From the NCBI GenBank assembly GCA_029264655.1, contig JARHZY010000145.1, positions 1 to 13,308 of the forward strand: a stretch of 13,308 nt of DNA, written 5' to 3'. A program made the translations under genes and the position numbers. Shown here in pieces: positions 1-7,408 of the stretch; position 1 is the stretch's first letter; the number at the start of each line of letters is the position of its first letter. The notes under the pieces were generated by a model. That model saw only the letters and a program-made list of their open reading frames with translations. It did no database searches and was not told the DNA's origin. The DNA is from Helicobacter sp. (GTDB lineage Bacteria; Campylobacterota; Campylobacteria; Campylobacterales; Helicobacteraceae).

Positions 1-389
1 CTAAAGGCATTTTTTATCTCTCTTTTACCATCTTTAATAGCATTTTTGAGATATAGAGTAGGGATATTGTTTGCTTCAAGTGCTTGTGAGATATTTTTAA
101 AGCTATTTTCTAGTAAATCAATAAAACCAGATTCTATGCTTTTTGCTTGTTCTACTAAGTTAGACTTTACTTCACCTAGCCTCTGGCTTAGTTCAATAAT
201 GCTTTGTGAATTGTTGCTTTGGTATTTTTCTTGAGATATTTTGTCGCTATTATCACTACTAAACCAGTCTTTAACCACTTTTACTGCTTTATCTGCTAAT
301 TCTATTACAATGGGGGCATATTTTATTATTTTTGGTGCATGTTTTATTATTTCTGCACCTATCTTAGTAATCACATTTAAAATACCCAT
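1..389 (-). CDS. Unrecognised amphipathic/coiled-coil protein, N-terminal part (cut by window edge)
   Basis: The frame is open from ATG at 389-387 to the window edge, giving 129 complete codons and no stop. The start is well supported: AGGAG lies just upstream with about 5 nt spacing. Residues 1-43 (beginning MGILNVITKIGAEIIKHAP) form an unbroken hydrophobic/lysine pattern with no charged signal-peptide N-region. That suggests amphipathic, membrane-surface helices rather than export. From about residue 50 the protein is polar and heptad-like (IIELSQRLGEVKSNLVEQAK), followed by a basic stretch. I do not recognise the family. The stop of the preceding open frame (391-393) sits 1 nt before this ATG and within its ribosome-site spacing, so the two were probably translationally coupled. 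Amphipathic small proteins do occur next to bacterial dynamin operons, but no GTPase adjoins it here, so that link is only speculation. Confidence 0.7.
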   Translation of the reverse strand, partial: MGILNVITKIGAEIIKHAPKIIKYAPIVIELADKAVKVVKDWFSSDNSDKISQEKYQSNNSQSIIELSQRLGEVKSNLVEQAKSIESGFIDLLENSFKNISQALEANNIPTLYLKNAIKDGKREIKNAF

Positions 390-390
390 A

Positions 391-585
391 TTAACTCCTT
401 TTATCATCTGTGATATTTATAATATATTTGCTAAGCCAAATATCTCTTAATGCCTGTATTTGTTGCATATTTTTATTCACATTTTCACCTTTTAATGCTT
501 CTAACTTTTCTTTTTGTGTTTTATAGAATCTTAGCCTATTAAAAGGCTTATTTATTTTTGTAGTGTTAGATAGCTTTCCATGATA
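391..585 (-). pseudogene. Probable 3' remnant of a larger gene
   Basis: A 64-codon frame is open from just after a TAA (588-586) to TAA at 393-391. Its translation looks like real protein throughout, for example KPFNRLRFYKTQKEKLEALK and MQQIQALRDIWLSKYIINI, with ordinary Helicobacter codon use. There is no ATG at the beginning; the first is residue 40. A GTG at 480-478, preceded by AAAGGTGA, could start a 29-residue peptide. The frame opens only about 20 bp after the stop of the exporter gene at 607, so a larger gene may have lost its 5' part by deletion at this junction. Its stop nearly touches the next start codon, as in an operon. The alternative is a genuine tiny gene starting at the GTG. 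Family not recognised. Confidence 0.5.
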
Positions 586-606
586 TTAGTATTGTATAAT
601 TGGCTT

Positions 607-1221
607 TTATTCTTTTTTATTCATTTTTTTGATTTTATGTAATTCGCGTAAAACTTGATAAATTGATGCTTTTTTAACACCTCTTGTCATAGTAAAACTT
701 TGTTCATGAAATATAATAAATATAACTAACACTCCTGCAACAAGAGAAAGTGAAACAGAAAGCATTGTTGTGATATTATTAAAAAATACAAGCAAATAAG
801 TTAATTGTTCGGGTTTATCTGCATGTTGTGTAAAAGTAAGCAATGAAAGTATGCTTTTATAACCATAGCTACCCGGAAATAAAGGCAAGAGTGCAGGAAA
901 CACAATGACTTCGGCTGGCACTTTGATATACTTTGCAAGCAACATAGCCACAAAACCCATACATACAGCAGCACAAAAACTTGCACCAGCAAGGCTAAAA
1001 ATCGGACTTTGTAATAAAAGTGAACGTATAAAGTAACCAAGCCCAGCTATGATGATAATGCCAACAAATATTTTTTTTGGTGGATGGAGTGCATAAGCAA
1101 AACCGAAACCAGCCACCATAGCAAACAACATTTTATAGAAAATATGGGGTAATGTATCGGTATTAAAAAAATCTGTATATAAAAAGCTTTGTATCGTTGG
1201 ATAAAGTTCAAGATTAAACAT
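607..1221 (-). CDS. ThrE/YjjB-type exporter subunit (ThrE_2 domain, C-terminal half of a split transporter)
   Basis: This is an integral inner-membrane protein of 204 residues. About five hydrophobic segments can be seen, including the ones around FAMVAGFGFAYAL, IFVGIIIIAGLGY and LVAGVLVIFIIF. The central VIVFPALLPLFPGSYGYKS motif, with its proline/glycine-rich turn, is typical of the ThrE_2/YjjB family. In E. coli, YjjP and YjjB together form a succinate exporter; in Corynebacterium a fused ThrE exports threonine and serine. The substrate here is unknown. The gene overlaps the partner half by 8 bp, which implies translational coupling and a two-subunit complex. I chose ATG 1221-1219; a TTG immediately upstream (1224-1222) would add one residue. 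The basic C-terminus (about the last 30 residues) is probably cytoplasmic. Confidence 0.85.
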   Translation of the reverse strand: MFNLELYPTIQSFLYTDFFNTDTLPHIFYKMLFAMVAGFGFAYALHPPKKIFVGIIIIAGLGYFIRSLLLQSPIFSLAGASFCAAVCMGFVAMLLAKYIKVPAEVIVFPALLPLFPGSYGYKSILSLLTFTQHADKPEQLTYLLVFFNNITTMLSVSLSLVAGVLVIFIIFHEQSFTMTRGVKKASIYQVLRELHKIKKMNKKE

Positions 1222-2002
1222 CAATCACACTCACATGTGCAATACTTAAAGTCAAATATGCTCCCACAGCAATACATGTAAGTAGTATAATCATATTCAT
1301 ACCACGACTTAATGCCATTAATGTATATTCATGTAACACATCTGCAAGTGCATTAATAATTTGTATGCCCGGTATGAGATAAAGAATGCTTAAACCAATA
1401 GCAATGCCCGGTGTTTTTGTAATACCAAAATGCACACCTATATATGCAACAAAAGATGATACAAATGAGACAAGCACATAGATTCCGCGTATATCAACCT
1501 GTAGTTTTGTAAGTATATGTTTGCTTGCAAAACCAGCAAATGTCCCCATAAATACACATAAGAGTGCTCCAATATCTCCTTCAAAGAGTTTGCAAAATGC
1601 TGCATTAGCAAGGCTTGCAAAAAATAATGTTGCAAAAAAACTATTATTTTTTTGTTGCATAATATGACGGAATCTAATACGTGCCTCTTTGAGCGTAATC
1701 TTATTATCATGAATTTGCCAGCTTAATGCACTAAGCTCTGCAATGATTCTAAAATTAGTATTCATAGGTGGATTTGAGCTTACTTGCGTGCGTCTTTGCT
1801 CATAATTATCTTTTTGAGAAATGCTAAGGTTAATATATTTAAGCCATATAATCATATGTACATCATATCCATAACTTTCCCCAATACGCTCTGTGCAACG
1901 AGAAACACGCGATGTATATGCCCCACTTGAGAGTAATGCTGCAGCATATTGGGCTAGAAATATACTTAAATCTTCTATATTTTCATAATTATTTTGTTTC
2001 AT
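1214..2002 (-). CDS. ThrE/YjjP-type exporter subunit (N-terminal half of a split transporter)
   Basis: This 262-residue protein has the two-part layout of the ThrE/YjjP family. A soluble N-terminal domain (about residues 8-125) begins with the family-like AALLSSGAYTSRVSRCTERIG. About five membrane segments follow from residue 130 to the end, including the conserved-looking GIAIGLSILYLIPGIQIINA. It should act as a heteromer with the subunit encoded immediately downstream, as YjjP does with YjjB, to export a small carboxylate or amino acid; the substrate cannot be read from sequence. ATG 2002-2000 is the only usable start, since the frame closes upstream without another start codon. No strong ribosome site is present: AAGGTGA lies about 13 nt away and overlaps the end of the preceding gene, so translation may depend on coupling. 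The gap to that gene is 13 bp. Confidence 0.86.
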   Translation of the reverse strand: MKQNNYENIEDLSIFLAQYAAALLSSGAYTSRVSRCTERIGESYGYDVHMIIWLKYINLSISQKDNYEQRRTQVSSNPPMNTNFRIIAELSALSWQIHDNKITLKEARIRFRHIMQQKNNSFFATLFFASLANAAFCKLFEGDIGALLCVFMGTFAGFASKHILTKLQVDIRGIYVLVSFVSSFVAYIGVHFGITKTPGIAIGLSILYLIPGIQIINALADVLHEYTLMALSRGMNMIILLTCIAVGAYLTLSIAHVSVIDV

Positions 2003-2015
2003 AATATACTTAAAA

Positions 2016-3263
2016 TCACCTTAACTTAACTGGGATAAAATGTGAATCTTTAACGCCATAGAATCTATCGTTATATAAAATTTGATTCCCCTGCAAACTT
2101 TCCATAAAAAAACGTGTATTTTTTTGGTTATTTTGCGATAAAAATATATCAATACAAAGTGCAGTTGCATAATTTACCCAATCATATTGTAAATCAGCAC
2201 TTAAAATTTCATTAAACATAAGTAAATGCGTATGTATAGGGCTGATAGCGTTAATAATGAAAAGCTTTTTTGTATCTTCTTTTGGCATTAAACCAAGCAA
2301 GGAAAGATTATAATTAATCTGTGTAGAAAGAAAAGCTGCAGGCATAGTGCGTGCGTTACCCATTTGTGGGACAATGAGACCGCTTTTTATGATAGAAGTA
2401 TTTAGTATTACCATAGAATTTCTAATATTTGGGCGAATTTTTGCTATAACTGGAGCAAAATTAGTAGATTTTTTTGTATCAATACTCTCCTGTTTTATTG
2501 GATGGTTAGCCCGAGATTGCACAATCGCTCCAATTGTTTTTCCAACCATACCATCATCATTAAGACTTATAATTGCACTCTGTTTTTGCACTGCAAATCC
2601 AAGCATCATATCTACTTGTTTTTCATAATCAATACCACCAAAAAATACATTATGATTTGGTGCAAACTTTACTGCCTGTTTTTCATTAATCGTAGGGATA
2701 AAAAGAGGAGTGGTAATATTTACATTTTGCAATAAATTTTCCAAACCTTTTGGTGTAAGAATACTAATAATAACATCGTAATTTTCACGCTCAATTTGAT
2801 TGTAAGTAGCAACTATGTTTTTTACATCTTCATTTTGCGAATCAAATATTTTGAATGAAAAATTATCACCATGTGCGATAAGATAAGCAAGAATCGCATC
2901 GGCACTTGTTACAGAATAGCGACCAACATTTTTTTGTGGCACCATAAGTGCAATACGCAATCCTTCACTAGAATCAAGCAAAGATATTAATGTGCTAATG
3001 CCAAGTTCTGCAAGGGCATTTTGGTATTTTTCTAAAAGTGCTTTATCTTTTGTGTGGTGGTATAAAGAAACAAAGCTAAAAAATTGTCCATGTTCATAGA
3101 GTTTATTTAAACATGACTTAGAACACTTTTTAATGTTAATATCCATAATTTCTTGCTCTGGAACTGGCAATGGAGACATAATATGTTCTTTTGTGTTTGC
3201 TATATGCAATAAGAGTATCCCAAAAAATATTACTAATTTTTGCATAATTGTGCTAGATGCCAT
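2016..3263 (-). CDS. Exported periplasmic-binding-fold protein, LpoA/PBP-activator-like
   Basis: The 415-residue product begins with a hydrophobic segment (residues 9-23, KLVIFFGILLLHIAN), so it is probably exported to or anchored at the periplasm. There is no lipobox cysteine. From about residue 100 (GLRIALMVPQKNVGRYSVTSADAIL) to the end it follows the type I periplasmic-binding-protein pattern. That includes a Dt/DSQ segment followed by a helix and NYDVIISILTPKGLENLL, comparable to the GAxxVIGPL strand of the LpoA/YraM (penicillin-binding protein activator) group. Residues 45-90 form a short helical N-domain with a CSKSC pair. The ATG at 3263 has a good site, AAGGA, 6 nt upstream; Met7 is a less likely start. 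It lies 34-40 bp downstream of the UDG-like gene in the same direction. Function in peptidoglycan synthesis is inferred from fold only. Confidence 0.68.
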   Translation of the reverse strand: MASSTIMQKLVIFFGILLLHIANTKEHIMSPLPVPEQEIMDINIKKCSKSCLNKLYEHGQFFSFVSLYHHTKDKALLEKYQNALAELGISTLISLLDSSEGLRIALMVPQKNVGRYSVTSADAILAYLIAHGDNFSFKIFDSQNEDVKNIVATYNQIERENYDVIISILTPKGLENLLQNVNITTPLFIPTINEKQAVKFAPNHNVFFGGIDYEKQVDMMLGFAVQKQSAIISLNDDGMVGKTIGAIVQSRANHPIKQESIDTKKSTNFAPVIAKIRPNIRNSMVILNTSIIKSGLIVPQMGNARTMPAAFLSTQINYNLSLLGLMPKEDTKKLFIINAISPIHTHLLMFNEILSADLQYDWVNYATALCIDIFLSQNNQKNTRFFMESLQGNQILYNDRFYGVKDSHFIPVKLR

Positions 3264-3297
3264 TATTATCCTTAATCTAAATGAAATAAACTATATT

Positions 3298-4149
3298 TTA
3301 GCATGAATTTGCATAAATTGCATTCTTTAATAAGACAAAATTAATAAATGCATCTTTTTTTAATTTTGGTTTCATAAGCATTTGCATAATATCTGGGACA
3401 CATACACAAACCACTTTTTTATCATTTGGCGTATAGTATTCAAGTAATTTGCCACTTGCCTCTTGCAATGTTATTTCGAAAAAATCAAAACACATTTGTT
3501 CGCCAAAAAATATTGCATAGCTTACACACTCAAGTTGGGCACGGAGATAGGTACTACAAGTGCGTCGCTCTGTAGCAAGAGATTGTGTGCGTATTTGCAT
3601 ACTAATATTTTGGTTATCACCAACTTCTGCACATTTAAAAAGCGATAAAATAAAAACACTTTCTCTATGTAGTAAAAAAACTTTTTGGATAATATCAAAT
3701 AACATATCATTTGTTCTATTTGCCTCAAGATTTTGGATTGTATTATATCCATCATGTGCAATATCTTTGAGACGCAGAGATTCTACAATAAAGGCAATAT
3801 TTGGAAAACACTTAAGGCTTTTAGTTTGTTGTATATCCATAAAAGTTTGTTGTGTGGGAATAATACCATAGAATCTTTGGCTATTTTGAACCATTTTAGC
3901 AAGGGCACAAAGCCTGCATTGTGCAATTTTTTGAGTAAGTGTATGCAATATGTCTTGTGTTGGATTTATTTGTCTTTGTGGTGTTGTTTGTGTAGGAAAT
4001 ATAGTATGCTGCATCTTTTTTTGTATAGCTACATCTTGCAATGGTGTTATTAAATCTACAAAACAATCGCCAAGGATTTCATGTCGGTATAACATATCAA
4101 GTGCTTGCATATACTCATAGAGAGCAGTTTGGTCGGTTTGTTGTTGCAT
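3298..4149 (-). CDS. Uracil-DNA-glycosylase-like (family 4/5-type) Fe-S protein with altered catalytic motifs
   Basis: The 283-residue protein keeps the four-cysteine pattern that binds the 4Fe-4S cluster in family-4 uracil-DNA glycosylases. An N-terminal CRLC pair lies at about 78-81, a cysteine at about 173 (LFKCAE), and a cysteine at about 198 (RRTCSTYLRAQLE). The last two match the family's 'NVVKCRPP...CxPYLxxQ' arrangement. The motif that normally reads GEAPG and activates water is replaced by FIVES (about 120-124). The C-terminal HPSxLL motif is replaced by VPDIMQMLM (about 251-259). It may therefore be a structural or DNA-binding paralogue rather than a standard glycosylase. The first roughly 75 residues are a lineage-specific helical extension. 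The start is uncertain: ATG 4149-4147 is used, TTG 4161-4159 would add four residues, and neither has a clear ribosome site. First gene of the minus-strand operon. Confidence 0.68.
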   Translation of the reverse strand: MQQQTDQTALYEYMQALDMLYRHEILGDCFVDLITPLQDVAIQKKMQHTIFPTQTTPQRQINPTQDILHTLTQKIAQCRLCALAKMVQNSQRFYGIIPTQQTFMDIQQTKSLKCFPNIAFIVESLRLKDIAHDGYNTIQNLEANRTNDMLFDIIQKVFLLHRESVFILSLFKCAEVGDNQNISMQIRTQSLATERRTCSTYLRAQLECVSYAIFFGEQMCFDFFEITLQEASGKLLEYYTPNDKKVVCVCVPDIMQMLMKPKLKKDAFINFVLLKNAIYANSC

Positions 4150-4175
4150 TATGGCATCCAATATATTAAGTAAAT

Positions 4176-4186
4176 ATTTTATAGCA
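4176..4186 (-). promoter_or_regulatory. Extended -10 promoter of the UDG-like/exporter operon
   Basis: On the minus strand, TGC-TATAAAAT at 4186-4176 fits the extended -10 box of the Helicobacter housekeeping sigma factor (sigma-80). A transcript would start near 4169, leaving a leader of about 20 nt to the ATG at 4149. There is no recognisable -35, as is usual in this group. Confidence 0.42.
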
Positions 4187-4344
4187 AGAGATTCTAATAA
4201 GAAACTATGCAGTTTTATTAAATATACTTTATTGTTATATATGATAACCGATATTATATTTAGATTCTCAATACAATAAAATTGTTTGAGTAATTGGCTT
4301 ATGCTTATAAATGAAAAGCAACTTTATTTTAGAATCTTTATATT

Positions 4345-4376
4345 TTGGTATTGTTTATAATGAGTTATAAAACCAA
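4345..4376. repeat. Bulged inverted repeat upstream of a sigma-54 promoter
   Basis: TTGGT (4345-4349) pairs with ACCAA (4372-4376), and TTTATAA (4354-4360) pairs with TTATAAA (4365-4371). The loop is TGAG, and the only irregularity is a 4-nt bulge (ATTG). This gives 12 bp of pairing within 32 nt. It lies about 45 bp before the sigma-54 promoter. It could be an operator, a terminator for an unseen transcript, or chance in AT-rich DNA. Confidence 0.4.
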
Positions 4377-4420
4377 TAACATGACTTTATTAAATATGAT
4401 TCTAAATGAAAAAATAAAAA

Positions 4421-4436
4421 TGGCATATTATTTGCT
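4421..4436 (+). promoter_or_regulatory. Sigma-54 (RpoN) promoter
   Basis: TGGCAT-ATTAT-TTGCT matches the -24/-12 consensus TGGCAC-N5-TTGCW, with exact GG-to-GC spacing and a single mismatch. The predicted transcript starts around 4446. A ribosome site, AAGGA (4459-4463), precedes the ATG at 4471. In Helicobacter, RpoN with the activator FlgR transcribes middle flagellar genes, which agrees with the gene that follows. Confidence 0.82.
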
Positions 4437-4470
4437 TTACTTAAGAAAATTTTAATACAAGGACGCGTAT

Positions 4471-5037
4471 ATGGATAAGATGTTGCAAACCTTCAAAAAA
4501 CATTTAGGTGGTTTAGATAACTTTGAAGATATTATGGCAAATGCAGTGCCTCAAAGCAAGATGCAAACACATCGCTTTGGTGAAGGCATAAAGGCAGCAA
4601 ATGAGCTTATTGGTTGCTTGCAGGTTTTAAGTGCTAAAATTAATAAATTGCAAACCATTACTGCAAAAATTGAATTTAGTCTTGAAGAAGATCCCACAAA
4701 TCCAGCAAATGTCAATATGAGTGAAATTTTGCTCTCACAGGCTAGAGACTTAATTGCAAATACTCGTTTCATTGATAGAGATTTGTTTGATGTGGAATTA
4801 AGTGCTTCTATGGGAACACATAGTGTTTCATTTGAGATGGCTAGCCCATTGCCACTTTTAAATGCTAAAGACTTTCAGGCATTGCATCAATATATAGATG
4901 CCAAAAAGGAAGAGATTGCTGCTTGCATGGAAGCCATTAGGGCTTTAAGTGAAACAAATGTTGCAAGTAGCACTATATCTATAGACAATTTGCGTGGAAA
5001 AACTATCGGTGAAGCCCTAAGGAATAGTAGCTTTTAA
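4471..5037 (+). CDS. Flagellin-like FliS export co-chaperone (HP1076-type)
   Basis: This soluble, mostly helical protein of 188 residues has no signal peptide or membrane segment. I identify it as the Helicobacter co-chaperone of FliS (HP1076 family) from size and context. The central part (about residues 55-115: KLQTITAKIEFSL, then LLSQARDLIANTRFIDRDLF) resembles the end helices of flagellin and hook-associated proteins. That fits the known flagellin mimicry of HP1076, which binds the flagellin chaperone FliS and promotes folding and export of flagellin. The start is firm: AAGGA sits 7 nt before the ATG. Expression from the sigma-54 promoter 35 bp upstream is consistent with HP1076 being RpoN-dependent in H. 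pylori. It appears monocistronic. I could not align it here, so family membership rests on pattern and promoter. Confidence 0.7.
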   Translation: MDKMLQTFKKHLGGLDNFEDIMANAVPQSKMQTHRFGEGIKAANELIGCLQVLSAKINKLQTITAKIEFSLEEDPTNPANVNMSEILLSQARDLIANTRFIDRDLFDVELSASMGTHSVSFEMASPLPLLNAKDFQALHQYIDAKKEEIAACMEAIRALSETNVASSTISIDNLRGKTIGEALRNSSF

Positions 5038-5106
5038 TTCTCCATAATGGATACCTTTCTAAAAATTTGTTAAGCAATAGTAAAGGCTTATCAAATAACT
5101 ATGTAA

Positions 5107-5140
5107 ATGCAATTTCTGTTTTATAATAAAAAGATTGCAT
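5107..5140. repeat. Inverted repeat downstream of the co-chaperone gene
   Basis: ATGCAAT (5107-5113) and ATTGCAT (5134-5140) form a perfect 7-bp stem around a 20-nt AT-rich loop that can itself pair partly. It stands 70 bp after the stop at 5037. No T-run follows, so it is at best a weak terminator. Confidence 0.3.
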
Positions 5141-5254
5141 GCTACATAAAACAAATCAAAATACACAGCTTGCTCCACAAATACTAGATATATGCTATTT
5201 ACAAACATAGTAAAACTTTTTAGTAAAAATAAAAAACTTTTGATAGAATTTCAT

Positions 5255-5262
5255 TATAAAAT
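5255..5262 (+). promoter_or_regulatory. Probable -10 box of the dynamin-like GTPase gene
   Basis: TATAAAAT lies 23 bp before the ATG at 5286, and AAGG (5275-5278) serves as ribosome site 7 nt before that ATG. The leader would be short, about 17 nt. The surrounding DNA is AT-rich, so other start sites are possible. Confidence 0.4.
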
Positions 5263-5285
5263 ATATTTTATATTAAGGTAGCAAT

Positions 5286-7301
5286 ATGAAACAAACACAG
5301 CAGACAATACATAATGAAAATCTTAATAAACAAAATATAGTATTTGATGATTCATTATTTGAAACTTTCATTCAAGAATGCTTACAAGCCAAAATGCAAG
5401 ATACAGCAAGCAATAATCCACTCTATCCGCTTATCATACAAACACGTTATGCACTCACACAAAGCATGCCATTACATACACAAAATAAAGCAACCATAGA
5501 ACGTCTCTTGCGTGATATTGATAAACCTATGAAAATGGCTATCATTGGGCAATTTAGCAGCGGTAAAAGCACATTTCTTAACGCACTTTTAGGAAAAGAA
5601 ATATTGCCAAGTGGCATTACCCCTGTTACTGCAAAAGTTTGTGAAATCACTTATGGAGAGGAGATTGGGCTTGAAATCCACTATAAAAACAACACAATCA
5701 TGCATAAACCTATTAATTATTTAGAAGAAGTTGATGAAGTTGAGAATCTAAAAATTGCCTACTATAAACTCCTTGTGCCTTTAGAACTTTTAAAAGAAAT
5801 AAGTTTTCTTGATACTCCGGGTTTTAACTCTCAAAATGAAAGCGATACAGAAACAACAAATACAATTTTAGAAGAAGTTGATGGTATCATTTGGCTAACA
5901 CTTATTGATAATGTTGGTAAGAATAGTGAAAAAGAGATATTACAAACGCATGTTAAGCGGTATGCACATAAAAGCTTGTGTGTTTTAAATCAAAAAGATA
6001 GATTAAAAAATGAAGAAGAAATTGCTACAAGTATAGCATATGCAAAACGTGCATTTGATGGTTTTTTTGAAGAAGTAATAGCTATCTCTGCGAAACAAGC
6101 ATTAGATTCTATTACTACAATACAGCAAGATATGGCAAAACATGATACATTTTTTCATGATAGCATACTCTCAAGTTACCATACTACAAACCACACTATA
6201 CCAACAGATAATATAAAAGCAACACAGCTTTTTCAAGATTCTAATATACATGCAGTTTTAGATTTTATTTACAAAACAATTCGCCCTCAAGCATTACATG
6301 CAAAAGAACATAGAATCTTGCGTGAATTACGCACTCTAATTGTGCGTGAGAAATGGAAAATCCATAGAATCAATCTAGCATATAAAGAATTAGATAACCA
6401 ACTTAATGTTTTTACACAAAAATTACATTTTAATGCATTGCAAAGTGGCTTGGAAAAAAAATTCCAAAAACTTTTTAGCCACTTAGATAGTCAATTTGAC
6501 TCACTTGCACAAAAAATTTTTAATAGCTTTGAATTAAAGCCTATTAATATTGTGCGTGAAACAAAAAATTTCTTTGGCATGAAATCCCAAATTATACAGA
6601 CAAAAGAAGTAAATATGCTTCCGCGTGAGAAGCTTATGAGTGCATTATGTAATGATGATAATGAATATATGCGTGAAATGAGAAAGCTTGGTTTTATGCT
6701 TAGTGAGTTTGGCACAGAGTTTAGTGCATTTATTGCAACACAAATAACAGCATTTTCTGATACTTTAGAATTTTGGCGTGAAAATGCATTGCAATCATTA
6801 AATCTTGCCTATACTGCTGATATGGCGGTAAGTGATGGCATAATAGAAAGGCATTTTAGGGCAGAAGTCTTAGAAAGTGAAATTACAAATGATTATATAC
6901 AAACACTTACCCAATGTGCTCAAGGTTTGCAAAATGAATTAACAAATTTGCAACAACTACTTCAACTTAATTTTCAGAATGCTATTATGCTTTGCTTGCA
7001 AAAATTACATTTTGAAGTAGAAAATGCACTTGCAAAACACCGCACAAATCCAGACACATTGCCACTTTACAATCCAACTTTAGAAAATGTGCGTGATATG
7101 ATTAATCTTGGATTACATTATCCATTATATCAAGAGAAATTAAGCCTTAATTTTCCATTATATAAAAAGACACTTTGGCATATACAACAGCAGCTTACAC
7201 AAGTATATGAATCAAAACATAAGATTATTACAGCATGGATAGCACAAATGAAACAAAAATATGAGATATTGCAAAATTGTGAGTATAACTTAAGCAAATA
7301 A
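5286..7301 (+). CDS. Bacterial dynamin-like GTPase
   Basis: The 671-residue protein has a complete dynamin-family GTPase domain after about 80 residues of helical N-terminus. The P-loop is GQFSSGKST (88-96). The switch-I threonine lies in TPVTAK (around 112-117). DTPG is at 176-179, NQKD at 235-238 and an SAK G5-like motif at 268-270. From about 330 to the end it is long, charged and helical, like the stalk of bacterial dynamins. A moderately hydrophobic stretch at about 468-490 could be the membrane-binding paddle; there is no clear transmembrane segment. Such proteins bind and remodel membranes. Campylobacter jejuni has a tandem pair (Cj0411/Cj0412), and E. coli LeoA and H. pylori HP0731 are relatives. 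Here no second GTPase adjoins it. ATG 5286 has ribosome site AAGG. Membrane role is inferred from family. Confidence 0.88.
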   Translation: MKQTQQTIHNENLNKQNIVFDDSLFETFIQECLQAKMQDTASNNPLYPLIIQTRYALTQSMPLHTQNKATIERLLRDIDKPMKMAIIGQFSSGKSTFLNALLGKEILPSGITPVTAKVCEITYGEEIGLEIHYKNNTIMHKPINYLEEVDEVENLKIAYYKLLVPLELLKEISFLDTPGFNSQNESDTETTNTILEEVDGIIWLTLIDNVGKNSEKEILQTHVKRYAHKSLCVLNQKDRLKNEEEIATSIAYAKRAFDGFFEEVIAISAKQALDSITTIQQDMAKHDTFFHDSILSSYHTTNHTIPTDNIKATQLFQDSNIHAVLDFIYKTIRPQALHAKEHRILRELRTLIVREKWKIHRINLAYKELDNQLNVFTQKLHFNALQSGLEKKFQKLFSHLDSQFDSLAQKIFNSFELKPINIVRETKNFFGMKSQIIQTKEVNMLPREKLMSALCNDDNEYMREMRKLGFMLSEFGTEFSAFIATQITAFSDTLEFWRENALQSLNLAYTADMAVSDGIIERHFRAEVLESEITNDYIQTLTQCAQGLQNELTNLQQLLQLNFQNAIMLCLQKLHFEVENALAKHRTNPDTLPLYNPTLENVRDMINLGLHYPLYQEKLSLNFPLYKKTLWHIQQQLTQVYESKHKIITAWIAQMKQKYEILQNCEYNLSK

Positions 7302-7338
7302 GATGCATTCTTATCCTGATGTTATAAATTGCATTTTT
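7301..7338 (+). terminator. Weak terminator candidate after the GTPase gene
   Basis: AGATGCA (7301-7307) can pair with TGCATTT (7330-7336), seven pairs including one G-T, across a 22-nt loop. A short T-run ends at 7338. The stem starts at the stop codon itself. The long loop makes it a weak candidate. Confidence 0.25.
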
Positions 7339-7408
7339 AAATTTTAAAAGTTTTAATTTTATAAAAATAACCAAGTAGATATATCTATCATAAGACAAAT
7401 TTAACTGA

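Larger units (their letters stand above)
4150..4470. other. Divergent intergenic region
   Basis: This 321-bp spacer separates the minus-strand UDG-like operon from the plus-strand flagellar gene. I see no coding frame. It holds an extended -10 box for the left operon (4176-4186), a bulged inverted repeat (4345-4376) containing a TATAAT-like box (4356-4361), and a sigma-54 promoter with ribosome site for the right gene. Confidence 0.6.

Noticed and set aside
46..450. Two plus-strand open frames (46-234 and 241-450)
   Set aside because: They lie antisense to the minus-strand frame at 1-389 and the remnant at 391-585, lack good ribosome sites and have serine/phenylalanine-rich translations typical of antisense reading.
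2347..2735. Plus-strand frames inside the periplasmic-binding-fold gene
   Set aside because: Shadows of the minus-strand gene, which has signal sequence, ribosome site and domain pattern.
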